The notes: a model not told the origin generated them from the letters alone. DNA of 64,000 nt from Actinomycetes bacterium (GCA_021798955.1 JAJZBK010000011.1:8695-72694), one strand, 5' to 3'. Counted from the first letter of the stretch, positions 43,683 to 55,350 are shown. A program made the numbers and translations.

Positions 43683-46477
43683 GAGGAAACCACCAGGGGA
43701 GTGCTGCCGTACGCGGTGACCGTCGGGCCCGTAGTGGGCGTGAACGACTCGTAGCCGGCACCCACGGCGACGGTTCCGACCTGCGTCGAGCCGACGCCGA
43801 GCTGGTAGGTGCCGAACGGCACGGCGATGGCGCTGGTGCCCATGGGCGACGTGGCCGGGAGCGTGTAGGTGTCGGACCCGCACGCCGTGAGCGTCAAGCC
43901 GGCATCGGGGAGTGCCGCGCCAGTGGACTTCGTGATCTCGAGCGACAGGAGGCCGAGCGGCAGGGTGGCGGTCGCCGGGTCGCTGGCAGGGGTGGTCGGC
44001 GTGGCGCCCGGGATCGTCGTCAGGGCGGCGGTGGGCCCCGACGGCGTGGACGTGTCGCAGCCGACCGCAGCGACCTCGTACCCGTCGGGTTGTGGGTAGA
44101 GCAGGTTGGGCAGAGTCGTGACGTTCGAGGACGCGTCGGACTGGTAGGGGCTCTGGGTCACCCAGCTACCCGAGCCGGCCGCGTCGGTCCGGACGGCGAC
44201 GCCGTCGACGGTGTCGCCGAAGAGACCCGCAGGCGTTTGGACGGACCAGGTCGAAGCGCCGGGTCCGGCGTCGGTGGTGAGGACGACAGGCCCCGAGGTG
44301 GACGAGCCGACGGCGGCGCAGGTCCCCCCGTTGGCCACGGGCTCGCAGGCGACGCCGTAGAGGGCGTCCACGGCACCCGCAGCCGGTGGCAGTGCCACGT
44401 CGGCCCACGTCCACGCGCCGGCGTCGAGCGATCCGTCCTCGAGGTAACCGGTCCCCGTGCTCCCAGCCTGCACCACGGCGGTGACCGCACAGTCGGCGGT
44501 GTCGCTCCCGCTGGGCTCGCCGCAGGAGACACCGGTCAGACCGGACGTCCAACCCGACGCGGACGAGCTTCCCGAGATGGCACCCGGGAGCGCCTGCTGC
44601 GTCCAGGCATCGGGCAAACCGGTCCAGAAGGCGGGTGCACCCGTGGTGAGGGTGCCGATGACGGCGCACGTCGCCTGCGTGCAGGAGAGCTGAGCGAACG
44701 ACCCGACGCCCGTCGGAGACGTCGGATCGTCGGCCCAGCCGGTGGCGGGCGCGGCGGACCCGCTGGCTGGGGCGTTGGTCTCAATGATGACCGGGTCGGT
44801 GGCGCTGGTCGAGTCGCCGGTGGCCAGCGCCACGCACAAGGTGGGCGACGGGCAGACGAGCTGCCCGACGGTGGTGAGGCCGGTCGGCATGGAGTCGGCG
44901 GACACCGTGGGCATCCAGCTCGGCGTGTTGGCGAGGGCCGACGGATCGCCGCTCAGGCGCACGACGCCCGGGGTCGGGGCGGCACCGCTCACGCTTCCCT
45001 CGCCGCTCACCAAGCAGAGGGAGCTTGTGGGGCAGGCGATCGAGCTCAGTGTCGTATAGGTCGTATTGGCGAGCGGCGGCAGGGTGACCCAGGTGTCCGG
45101 GTGCCCGGGCCCCTCGCCGACGTCCCCGGCCAGGATCACCGGCCCAGTCGCTGTCAGTCCGATGGCATAGCAGCCGTTGGCGGACGGGCAGGCGACCTGG
45201 GTGACGTCTTCGACCCCCGAGGGGACGGTGTCGCCCGTGGCAGTGGACAGGGTGGTCTGGGTGGTGTCGATCACGCCCGTCGACGTGCCGGCGGTCGTGT
45301 GCTGGCCACCGGCGACGCAGGTAGAGGATGCCGACGGCGTACATGCCACTGCGTTGAGCGTCGACATGCCCGGAGCGGCTCCAGCCGACCACTGGCTCGA
45401 TGCTCCTCCCCAGGCAGCGTCGGCGAGTGACGCGCCCGGGGTCGCTGACGCCCCTCCTGCGACCACGCAGGTCAGCGTCGAGGTGCCCGGGCAGGCGACG
45501 ACGCCGTCAACCGGTGTGGCCGAGCCGTAGGTGACCCCGGCGGTGACCCCCTCGTCGAATTCGACTGCGGGCAGGCCGAAGAGGACGGACACGGTCTCGG
45601 TATCGCTGACCGTGACCGTCTGGGTGAGGTTGCTGGTAGCGCCGTACTGGTCGACGAACGACGGGGTGCCGAGGTTGGGCTGGCCAAGCGTGACCGAGTA
45701 GGTGCCGGGAGGGAGCTGGGCGAAGATACAGCCGTTGCTGTCGGGTTTGAGCGTCAGCGTCAACGGGGGCGTGGCACCGGTGCTGGCGACGGTCACAGGG
45801 ATCGCTTCGAGCCGGGTGGTCGATGAGTTGCCGTTGACGTCGCTCAGGGGCGAGTTGTGGATACTGACCTCGAGAAAGCCGTCGGTCTGCACGCCGGGCT
45901 GTGGGTACTCGAGCATCGTGGCGTCGGACAGGCGCTGGAGGCCGTGGTCCCACGAGACGGTGACGTGGAGCACGATCACGCCAGGGTGGTTGGGGCTCGG
46001 TGGCTCGTCCTGCCCGCACAGGTCGCTCTGGCCGACCCCCGAGCTCACGGCCTGCTCGGTGTACTCGGCGCTGACCGTAAAGGTCGTGCCGGCCAGTGTC
46101 GTCTTGGGCTGCTGGACTCCTGACGGGAGCGCAGGTGGCGAGAAGACGACGTTCGTCTCGACCGCTCCGTTCTGCACGGGTGGTGTCGAGTTGGAGAGGA
46201 TCTCGACCCACGACTCGGCGAGGCCGAGGGCCGCCTCACGCTGGCGGGTCGACGTCGAGCTCGCCAGCTCGGCGTCGAGCGTGTAGGCCATCGGGACGAT
46301 CGTGATGAGCAGGATGACGAAGGCGACCAGCACCTCGACGAGCGAGACACCTTCGTCTCCCCGGGCCCGGCGGGCCTCGCGCCGGCACGCGAGGCACCAC
46401 CGCCGAGCACGATGACAGTGCCCATCGATGGTAGCAATGTGTGGCAGTACGCCCGCGCTCCGTGCTGTCCTGATCAT
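43679..46477 (-). CDS. Giant PilV-like pseudopilin with Cys-paired propeller-like repeats (cassette A)
   Basis: A 932-residue prepilin from ATG 46477 (TTG 46519 is the only longer option and lies in the conserved upstream block). The leader of 43 residues ends GDEG, then VSLVEVLVAFVILLITIVPMAYTLD with Glu48 at +5. An Ig-like region (GCIFAQLPPGTYSVTL) precedes eight Cys-pair repeats from C329 to about 760, such as VACPSANGCYAIG, IACPTSSLCLVSG, LVCPSPTLCVALA and LSCTQATCAVIG. The C-terminus is an Ig-like domain (LPLGLLSLEITKSTGAALPD). Same architecture as the 37254-39854 protein but clearly diverged. Predicted surface or tip subunit; ligand unknown. Confidence 0.8.
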   Translation of the reverse strand: MIRTARSAGVLPHIATIDGHCHRARRWCLACRREARRARGDEGVSLVEVLVAFVILLITIVPMAYTLDAELASSTSTRQREAALGLAESWVEILSNSTPPVQNGAVETNVVFSPPALPSGVQQPKTTLAGTTFTVSAEYTEQAVSSGVGQSDLCGQDEPPSPNHPGVIVLHVTVSWDHGLQRLSDATMLEYPQPGVQTDGFLEVSIHNSPLSDVNGNSSTTRLEAIPVTVASTGATPPLTLTLKPDSNGCIFAQLPPGTYSVTLGQPNLGTPSFVDQYGATSNLTQTVTVSDTETVSVLFGLPAVEFDEGVTAGVTYGSATPVDGVVACPGTSTLTCVVAGGASATPGASLADAAWGGASSQWSAGAAPGMSTLNAVACTPSASSTCVAGGQHTTAGTSTGVIDTTQTTLSTATGDTVPSGVEDVTQVACPSANGCYAIGLTATGPVILAGDVGEGPGHPDTWVTLPPLANTTYTTLSSIACPTSSLCLVSGEGSVSGAAPTPGVVRLSGDPSALANTPSWMPTVSADSMPTGLTTVGQLVCPSPTLCVALATGDSTSATDPVIIETNAPASGSAAPATGWADDPTSPTGVGSFAQLSCTQATCAVIGTLTTGAPAFWTGLPDAWTQQALPGAISGSSSASGWTSGLTGVSCGEPSGSDTADCAVTAVVQAGSTGTGYLEDGSLDAGAWTWADVALPPAAGAVDALYGVACEPVANGGTCAAVGSSTSGPVVLTTDAGPGASTWSVQTPAGLFGDTVDGVAVRTDAAGSGSWVTQSPYQSDASSNVTTLPNLLYPQPDGYEVAAVGCDTSTPSGPTAALTTIPGATPTTPASDPATATLPLGLLSLEITKSTGAALPDAGLTLTACGSDTYTLPATSPMGTSAIAVPFGTYQLGVGSTQVGTVAVGAGYESFTPTTGPTVTAYGSTPLVVSS

Positions 46478-46499
46478 AGTGTTTGATGGCAGGCTACAA

Positions 46500-46538
46500 G
46501 GAGCACAAATAGTGAGCAATACATGATTGCACGTAGTG
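46500..46538 (-). promoter_or_regulatory. Conserved upstream block, cassette A copy
   Basis: Minus strand reads CACTACGTGCAATCA, a 10-base segment, then CACTATTTGTGCTCC. Homologous to 39997-40028. It lies 23 to 61 bases upstream of ATG 46477, where a promoter or operator would be expected. The -10 is not clear (TATGAT overlaps the ATG). Confidence 0.55.
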
Positions 46539-46672
46539 GAACGGGGAGAGGTTGGCGGGGAGTGGGCACGCGGGCTCGGGGTCTTGGGGGACGTGCCGAG
46601 GTCGCGGGCAGCCCGGCGTGGGGCTCAGGTTGACGTGCCGGCGCCGCGGCCGTGGGCAGCCCGAGCTGGGCG

Positions 46673-47881
46673 TCAGTAGGACTTGCCGAGGCCGAGGGAG
46701 TGTTGGGCGACGAAGTTGAGGACCATCTCGCGGCTTACCGGGGCGATGCGGAACAGCCGGCACATGCCCCACAAGTCGGCCAGGCCGTACTCGGAGGAGA
46801 GGCCGTTGCCCCCGAGGGTCTGGATGGCCTGGTCGAGGGCGGCAAGGGCCGCTTCTGCGGCCGCGTACTTGGCCATGTTGGCCGCTTCGCCTGCCGCGGC
46901 GACCCCAGCGTGGTCAGTGGCCCGGTCAGTGGCCCGGTCAGTGGCATGGTGAGTGGCATGGTCGTGGAGCCAGGCCGCCTTGGCGGTCATCAGCCGCGCC
47001 AGCTCGACTTCGACCTTGGCCTTGGCCAGCGGGTGGCTGAGTCCCTGGTGCTGGGCGATGGGCACGCCCCACACCGAGCGTTCCCGTGCATAGGCGGCGG
47101 CCGTGTCGAGGGCGTAGCGGGCCATGCCGCAGGCGATGGCCGCCGACATGATGCGCTCGGGGTTGAGCCCGAGGAACACGTGGCGTAGGCCGTCTCCCTC
47201 CGTACCGACGAGCCGGTCGGCGCCGACCTCGACATCGTCGAAGAAGAGGGTGAACTGCTTCTCGGGGGCGGCGATCTCGACGGGCAGCACCTCAGCGGTG
47301 AGCCCCGGCGCGTCGGTGTCGACGACGAAGAGGGAGAGCCGGCCGCGTCCGGTGTCGGGGTCGACGCCGGTCCGGGTCACCACCAGCATCGACTCGGCTT
47401 CGTCGACCCCCGAGATGTAGTACTTCGTCCCGTTCAGCCGGTAGACGTCGCCGTCGCGGGTGGCGGTGAGGGCGAGGTTGTGGGAGTTCGACCCGGCGTC
47501 GGGCTCGGTGATGGCGAACGCCATGCGCAGCTCACCGGTGGCGAACCCGGGCAACCACCGCGCTCGCTGGTCCTCGGAGCCATAGGCGGCGATGATGGTG
47601 GCGCAGATGGCCGGGGAGACGAGCATGAGGAGGAGGGGACACCCCTGGGCGGCGACCTCCTCGGCCACCAGGGCGAGCTCGGTGATCCCGCCGCCGCCGC
47701 CGCCGTAGGCAGCGGGAACGTGGACGCCGAGATAGCCGGAGGCACCGACGGCGTCCCACAGCTCGGTGGAGCGTCCCCCGGCCTTGGCCTGCGCCGCGTA
47801 GTAGGGGTGGCCGAACCGGCTGGCGATCGCTGCCACCGCCTCGCGTAGCAGGCGGTGCTCTTCGGGCTCGGTGAAGTCCAT
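46673..47881 (-). CDS. Acyl-CoA dehydrogenase (AtuD-like by context)
   Basis: A 402-residue FAD acyl-CoA dehydrogenase. Seen: PEEHRLLREAVAAIASRFG at the N-terminus, FAITEPDAGSNSHNLA and YYISGVDEA in the mid domain, and QTLGGNGLSSEYGLADLW with RIAPVSREMVLNFVAQHSLGL at the end. In the helical C-domain a 12-bp repeat inserts ATDRATDRATDH-type residues, an unusual extension in a loop before AGEAANMAKY. It is the last gene of a carboxylase/AtuA operon, 108 bases after atuA, so citronellyl-CoA or another branched acyl-CoA is a reasonable substrate guess. Confidence 0.88.
   Translation of the reverse strand: MDFTEPEEHRLLREAVAAIASRFGHPYYAAQAKAGGRSTELWDAVGASGYLGVHVPAAYGGGGGGITELALVAEEVAAQGCPLLLMLVSPAICATIIAAYGSEDQRARWLPGFATGELRMAFAITEPDAGSNSHNLALTATRDGDVYRLNGTKYYISGVDEAESMLVVTRTGVDPDTGRGRLSLFVVDTDAPGLTAEVLPVEIAAPEKQFTLFFDDVEVGADRLVGTEGDGLRHVFLGLNPERIMSAAIACGMARYALDTAAAYARERSVWGVPIAQHQGLSHPLAKAKVEVELARLMTAKAAWLHDHATHHATDRATDRATDHAGVAAAGEAANMAKYAAAEAALAALDQAIQTLGGNGLSSEYGLADLWGMCRLFRIAPVSREMVLNFVAQHSLGLGKSY
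46912..46962 (-). repeat. 12-bp in-frame tandem repeat in an acyl-CoA dehydrogenase
   Basis: About four copies of GGTCAGTGGCCC and variants (GGTCAGTGGCAT, GGTGAGTGGCAT), encoding Ala-Thr-Asp-Arg/His units. Confidence 0.85.
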
Positions 47882-47989
47882 GGCTGGTTGCTCGCTCGCT
47901 TCCTGTGCGTGGGCTGGTCGGCGTCCGGCGGCGGCTCGTCGTTGGCCGCCGGTGCAGACCGAGCCGGGTGGTGACCGCGGACGCCTCGG

Positions 47990-49908
47990 TCAGTGGGGAA
48001 GGCCGGATTCCGACCCGGCCGGTGGATCGGGGACCCGGGCCGTCTCCGGGGCACGCCGGTCCGCCGGGACGAGGGCGAGCGGGACGTCCACCAGCCGACT
48101 GCGCAGGTACTCACCCAGTCCCTTGGCTTGGGGGTCGGGGCGGGTCGACGCGGCGACGCCCTCGCCGAGCAACCCGACTACCACGAAGTTGAGGGCCCGC
48201 AGGTTGGGCAGCTCGTAGCGGTCGACCCGGAGGTCGTCGGCTTCGGGGAGGAGGGCACGGAAGGCGGTGGTGGTGAGGGTCGACCGCAGCCAGGCCCAGC
48301 CGGCCTCGTCTCGTGCCCAAAGGCCGACGTTGGCATTGCCTCCCTTGTCCCCCGAGCGAGCACCGATGATGGTCCCGAGGGGGAGGCGTCTGGCGGGCAC
48401 GTGCGGTACTGCCCCATGGGAGGCTTGGGAGGCTTGGGAGGCTTGAGAGGCTTGAGAGGCTTGGGAGGCTTGGGAGGCTTGGGAGGCTTGGGGCGCGATG
48501 TCGGCGGGCCGAGGGACGGGCTGCGGTTGGCCTGCTTCGGCGTGCTCGAAGGCCGAGTGGGGCACGGGCACCCGTCGGCCGTCGGGGTGGACGACTTCGG
48601 GGGTGACGAGCGACGCCGGGACCAGTGCCGGCCAGTAGATGCCGTAGCTCGTCCCTGCCGTCGGGGGCGCGGTGAGATGCAGCCCCGGGTAGCCGGCCAG
48701 GGCAAGTTCGGTGGCGGCGTCCGAGAAGGCGCGGCCTACCCGTTTGCCGTCCCGGTCCTTCACCGTGATGCGCAGCTGGGCGGTCGCCTCGGCGTTGGTC
48801 GGGGCGTCGGGGTGGTCGGACCGGATGAGCGTGACGTCGAAGGCGTCGAACTGGTCGCGACCGCCGAGCGCCTGCTCGAGGGCGGCAAGGGTGAGCGCGG
48901 CCTTGGCCTCGATGTCGAGGCCGGTCAGCACGAAGGTCATCGTGTTCCGCCACCCGCCCAGCAGGTTGACGCACACCTTGACGTGGTCGGGCGCGGGCTC
49001 GCCCCGGGTCCCCGACAGACGTACCCGGTCGGGGCCGTCGTCGGTGAGGGAGATGGTGTCGAACCGGGCCACCACGTCCGTGTTGGGGTACTCGGGCCCG
49101 GCGATCTCGTAGAGCAACTGCGCGGTGACCGTCCCCAGGGAGACCTCGCCGCCGGTACCAGGGTGCTTGGTGATGACCGACGAGCCGTCCTCGGCGACCT
49201 CGGCGATCGGGAACCCGGGGTGCTCAAGTCCGGACACCTCGGTGAAGAACGCATAGTTGCCCCCCGTTGCCTGAGGCCCGCACTCGATGACGTGGCCGGC
49301 GGCCACTGCTCCGGCCAGGCGGTCCCAGTCGGTGGGTGACCAACGGTGGTGCCAGGCCGCGGGACCGACGACGAGGGAGGCGTCGGTGATGCGGGGGCAC
49401 ACCACGACGTCCGCACCGCCGTCGAGGGCTTCCACGATGGGCCAGGCTCCGAGGTAGGCGTTGGCGGTGACCACCTCGGCGCCCCGCTCGGCCAGGTGCT
49501 GCCCGGTGTCGAGGTTGTCGAGGCGGTGGCCGGCAGCGGCGAGCTCGTCGAGGCGGGGCAGGAGATCGTCACCCTCGACGTGGGCGACGGCCACGTCGAG
49601 GCCCAGCCGCTCGGCGACATGACGGACCTCGTCGGCCAGGCCGGCCGGGTTGAGACCGCCGGCGTTGGTGACGACCTTGATGCCCCGGTCGACACAGGTG
49701 CCGAGGACCTGCTCCATCTGGGTGAGGAAGGTCCGGGCGTACCCCTTGGTCGGGTCTGCCTGTCGCGACTTCCACAGGATGAGCATGGTCAGCTCGGCCA
49801 GCCAGTCGCCGGTCAGCACGTCGATGGGACCACCCTCGACCATCTCCCGGGCGGCGCTCAGCCGGTCGCCGTAGAACCCGGAGCAGTTGGCGATGCGGAT
49901 CGGGTCGC

Positions 49909-49912
<4 letters not shown>
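47990..49912 (-). CDS. AtuA-family protein (acyclic terpene utilization, DUF1446)
   Basis: A 640-residue protein. Residues 1 to about 450 are the DUF1446/AtuA domain, with IRIANCSGFYGDRLSAA at the N-terminus, TNAGGLNPAGLA, VANAYLGAW-type and PRITDASLVVGPAAWHH motifs. A linker of eight QAS triplets (48418-48489) follows, then the AtuA-like C-terminal domain (IIGARSGDKGGNANVGLWAR). In Pseudomonas AtuA belongs to the citronellol/geraniol catabolic cluster; its reaction is not established. ATG 49912 overlaps the biotin carboxylase stop (ATGA). Confidence 0.87.
48418..48489 (-). repeat. 9-bp in-frame tandem repeat in atuA-like gene (QAS), 8 copies
   Basis: GGGAGGCTT with two GAGAGGCTT variants in the middle, between the two domains of the AtuA-family protein. 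Confidence 0.95.
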
Positions 49913-52410
<2,498 letters not shown>

Positions 52411-52477
52411 CGGTCGCCTCTCGGCAGCGCGCCGGTCTCCGGACTTCCGTCGGTCGGTCGTGCGTCCACGGTGCCGG

Positions 52478-54076
52478 TCACATCCGGAAGACGCCGTAGC
52501 CGCGAGTCCCGGCGATGGGTTGGGTGTCGATGACGGACAGGCAGAGCCCGAGGATCGTCCGAGTGTCACGGGGGTCGATGACGCCGTCGTCATAGAGCCG
52601 ACCGCTCAGGAAGAGGGGGAGCGACTCGGCTTCGATCTGGGCCTCGACGGCAGCGCGCATGGCGGCGTCGGCCTCCTCGTCGAAGGGCAGGCCACGTGAG
52701 GCGGCCGACTGACGCCCGACGATCGAGAGGACGCCGGCGAGCTGGGTGGGGCCCATGACGGCCGAGCGGGCGTTCGGCCAACTGAAGAGAAACCGGGGTT
52801 CGTAGGCACGGCCGCACATGCCGTAGTTGCCCGCCCCGTAGGAAGCGCCGATGTTGACGGTCAGGTGGGGCACAGACGAGTTGGTCACCGCGTTGATCAT
52901 CTGGGCGCCGTGCTTGATGATCCCGCCCTGCTCGTACTCCTTGCCCACCATGTAGCCGGTGGTGTTCTGGAGGAAGAGGAGGGGGACGTCGATCTGGTTG
53001 GCCAACTGGATGAACTGGGTGGCCTTGTGGGCTTCCTCGGAGAACAGCACGCCGCGATGGTTGGCAAGGACGCCGATCGGGTACCCGTGGATGGTCGCCC
53101 AGCCGGTCACCAGGCTCGAGCCGTAGAGCGGCTTGAACTCGTCGAAACGGGAGCCGTCGACGACGCGGGCGAGCACGTCGCGGGGGTCGAAGGGGACCTT
53201 CGGGTCGGCCGAGGCGATGCCCAGAAGCTCGTCGGGGTCGTAGCGCGGTGGTTCTGGCGATTGGGCGGGGCCCGGACCGCGCTTGCGCCAGTGGAGGCGG
53301 CGCACGATCTGGCGGCCCAGTCGGATGGCGTCGTGCTCGTCGACGGCCAGGGCATCGGCCAGCCCGGAGACCCTGGCGTGCATGGAGGCGCCGCCCAGCT
53401 CCTCGTCGTTGGACTCCTCTCCGGTCGCCATCTTGACGAGGGGCGGTCCACCCAGGAAGACCTTGGAGCGCTGCTCGATCATGACGATGTAGTCGCTCAT
53501 CCCCGGCACGTAGGCGCCACCTGCCGTCGAATTGCCGAAGACGAGGGCGATGGTGGGGAGGGCGGCCGCCGAGTGACGGGTGAGGTCCCGAAAGGCGCGC
53601 CCCCCGGGGATGAACAGCTCGGCCTGGGAGGGGAGGTCGGCGCCGCCCGACTCGACGAGGTTGATGATGGGCAGGCCGTTCTGCAGAGCGATGTCCGATA
53701 TGCGGGCGCTCTTGCGGAACGTGTAGGGGTTCATGGCCCCCCCGCGCACGGTGGGGTCGTTGGCGCTGATGACGCACTCGACGCCTTCGACGACGCCGAT
53801 GCCGGCGACCACCGAGGCACCGACGGTGAAGTCCGAACCCCACCCGGCCAGTGGGCAGAGCTCGAGGAACGGCGAGTCGCGGTCGAGGAGGAGCTCGACC
53901 CGCTCGCGGGCGAGGAGCTTGCCGCGCTGGCGGTGTCGCTCGCGGTAGCGGGGGCCGCCGCCATCCCGGGCCAGGGCGAGCTGCGCCTCGACCTCAGCGA
54001 GGGCGGCGAGGAGCGCGTCCCGGTTGGAGCGGTACTCGGGCGAGCCGATATCGAGCGTAGAGGCGAGGACGGGCAC
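52478..54076 (-). CDS. Acyl-CoA carboxylase beta subunit (carboxyltransferase)
   Basis: A 532-residue carboxyltransferase moving CO2 from biotin to an acyl-CoA. N-terminal RERHRQRGKLLARERVELLLD is the family start; oxyanion-hole regions are VESGGADLPSQAE with FGNSTAGGAYVPGMSDY, and GASYGAGNYGMCGRAYEPRF in the C-terminal half. NTTGYMVGKEYEQGGIIKHGAQM places it with methylcrotonyl/geranyl-CoA carboxylase beta chains rather than propionyl-CoA types. The start is GTG 54076, with AGAGGAG 13 bases upstream and a possible -10 TATTCT at 54130-54125. First gene of the operon. Confidence 0.9.
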   Translation of the reverse strand: MPVLASTLDIGSPEYRSNRDALLAALAEVEAQLALARDGGGPRYRERHRQRGKLLARERVELLLDRDSPFLELCPLAGWGSDFTVGASVVAGIGVVEGVECVISANDPTVRGGAMNPYTFRKSARISDIALQNGLPIINLVESGGADLPSQAELFIPGGRAFRDLTRHSAAALPTIALVFGNSTAGGAYVPGMSDYIVMIEQRSKVFLGGPPLVKMATGEESNDEELGGASMHARVSGLADALAVDEHDAIRLGRQIVRRLHWRKRGPGPAQSPEPPRYDPDELLGIASADPKVPFDPRDVLARVVDGSRFDEFKPLYGSSLVTGWATIHGYPIGVLANHRGVLFSEEAHKATQFIQLANQIDVPLLFLQNTTGYMVGKEYEQGGIIKHGAQMINAVTNSSVPHLTVNIGASYGAGNYGMCGRAYEPRFLFSWPNARSAVMGPTQLAGVLSIVGRQSAASRGLPFDEEADAAMRAAVEAQIEAESLPLFLSGRLYDDGVIDPRDTRTILGLCLSVIDTQPIAGTRGYGVFRM

Positions 54077-54124
54077 GGGGTTGGCGGTACTCCTCTGACG
54101 AGCACGGGTGTGCGCGACGTGGGA

Positions 54125-54130
54125 AGAATA
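54125..54130 (-). promoter_or_regulatory. -10-like TATTCT before the acyl-CoA carboxylase operon
   Basis: TATTCT on the minus strand, about 48 bases before GTG 54076. No -35 recognised; divergent from glmU. Confidence 0.35.
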
Positions 54131-54195
54131 GGCCCCATGACGGAACGAGCGCCTGTTCGGACCTGCGGCGGGGGCGGAACGCCGGACGCACTTGC

Positions 54196-54243
54196 GGAGT
54201 CGGGCCGGTGAGCACTGCCGGAGTCGGGCCGGTGAGCACTGCC
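54196..54243 (+). repeat. 24-bp direct repeat duplicating the glmU start codon region
   Basis: Two copies of GGAGTCGGGCCGGTGAGCACTGCC. Each contains a GTG in the glmU frame (54208 and 54232), so either could initiate and the N-terminus differs by eight residues. Confidence 0.9.
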
Positions 54244-55350
54244 GGACGCCGAGGGGCTCGGCCCCGACCGCTGTGGGCGGTCGTGCTGGCAGCCGGCGAG
54301 GGGACGCGGATGCGCTCGGAACGCCCAAAGCCCCTCCATCGCCTGTGCGGGCGGCCCATGGTGCTCCATGTGCTCGACGCCCTCGCCGGGATCAACGTGG
54401 ACCGCGTCGTGGTCGTCGTCGGTCACCGGGCCGAGTGGGTGACCAAGACGCTCGTGGAGCACACGCCGCCGGGCATGGCCATCGAGTTCGTCGAGCAGGC
54501 GCGCCAGCAGGGGACAGGGGACGCCATGGCGGTGGCGCTGACTGGGCTGCCGACCGAGATGGACGACGACGACGGTGACGTCGTCGTCCTGCCCGGCGAT
54601 ACCCCGTTGTTGCGACCGGCGACGCTCGCGTCGCTCGTCCACCACCACCGGAGGACGGAGGCCGCAGCAACGTTGCTGACGGCGGTGCTGCCCGACCCGA
54701 CCGGGTACGGGCGGGTCGTGCGGGGGCGGGACGACGCGATCGCCCGGATCGTCGAGCATGGTGACGCCACTGCCGAGGAGCGAGAGGTCGACGAGGTGAA
54801 CACGTCGATCTACTGCTTCCGAAGGAGCGTCCTCGCCCCGGCGCTGCGCCGGCTCAGTCCGGCCAACGCCCAAGGGGAGTACTACTTAACCGACGTGGTC
54901 GAGGTCCTCTACGAGGCCGGGCATCGTGTCGAAGCGGTGGCGGTGGAGGACACCATGGAGGTGGCCGGTGTCAACGACCGGGCCCAGCTGGCCGTCGCCG
55001 AGGCCGAGCTGCGCGACCGGATCAACGAGCGGTGGATGCGCCGGGGCGTGACCATGTGGGATCCGGAGCACACCTACATCGACGCCGAGACGGTGCTCGG
55101 GACCGACGTGGTGCTACTGCCCGGCGTCATCCTGCAGGGGGCGTGCCGGATCGACGACCACGCCGAGATCGGGCCGAACACCCATCTGGTGGACACCGAG
55201 GTCGGTGAGGGGGCGGTCGTGACCTCGAGCGTGTGCCGTCGCTGCGCCATCGGGACGGACGCCAGAGTCGGACCCTTTGCCGTGCTCGACGAGGGGAGCA
55301 AGGTCCCTCCGGGCGGAACGGTCCCTCCGGGCGGAAGCGCGCAGGCCTGA
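54208..55350 (+). CDS. glmU: UDP-N-acetylglucosamine pyrophosphorylase (GlmU), lacking most of the acetyltransferase domain
   Basis: A 380-residue GlmU-like protein. The uridylyltransferase domain is complete: VVLAAGEGTRMRSERPKPLHR, QGTGDAMAVAL, LPGDTPLLRP and EVNTSIYCF. The left-handed beta-helix begins (DPEHTYIDAETVLGTDVVL) but stops after five or six turns at VGPFAVLDEG and a PPGG tail. Normal GlmU is about 450-480 residues, with acetyl-CoA and catalytic residues in the missing part, so only UTP:GlcNAc-1-P transfer is expected. No remnant of the rest is found in other frames downstream. Start GTG 54208 or 54232. Precedes prs, the usual neighbour. Confidence 0.9.
   Translation: MSTAGVGPVSTAGRRGARPRPLWAVVLAAGEGTRMRSERPKPLHRLCGRPMVLHVLDALAGINVDRVVVVVGHRAEWVTKTLVEHTPPGMAIEFVEQARQQGTGDAMAVALTGLPTEMDDDDGDVVVLPGDTPLLRPATLASLVHHHRRTEAAATLLTAVLPDPTGYGRVVRGRDDAIARIVEHGDATAEEREVDEVNTSIYCFRRSVLAPALRRLSPANAQGEYYLTDVVEVLYEAGHRVEAVAVEDTMEVAGVNDRAQLAVAEAELRDRINERWMRRGVTMWDPEHTYIDAETVLGTDVVLLPGVILQGACRIDDHAEIGPNTHLVDTEVGEGAVVTSSVCRRCAIGTDARVGPFAVLDEGSKVPPGGTVPPGGSAQA

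Noticed and set aside
34224-46519. The pseudopilin region as prophage tail genes
   Set aside because: Large exported beta-rich proteins could suggest phage fibres, but canonical prepilin leaders with Gly cleavage sites and Glu at +5 are present and no capsid, portal or integrase genes are nearby.
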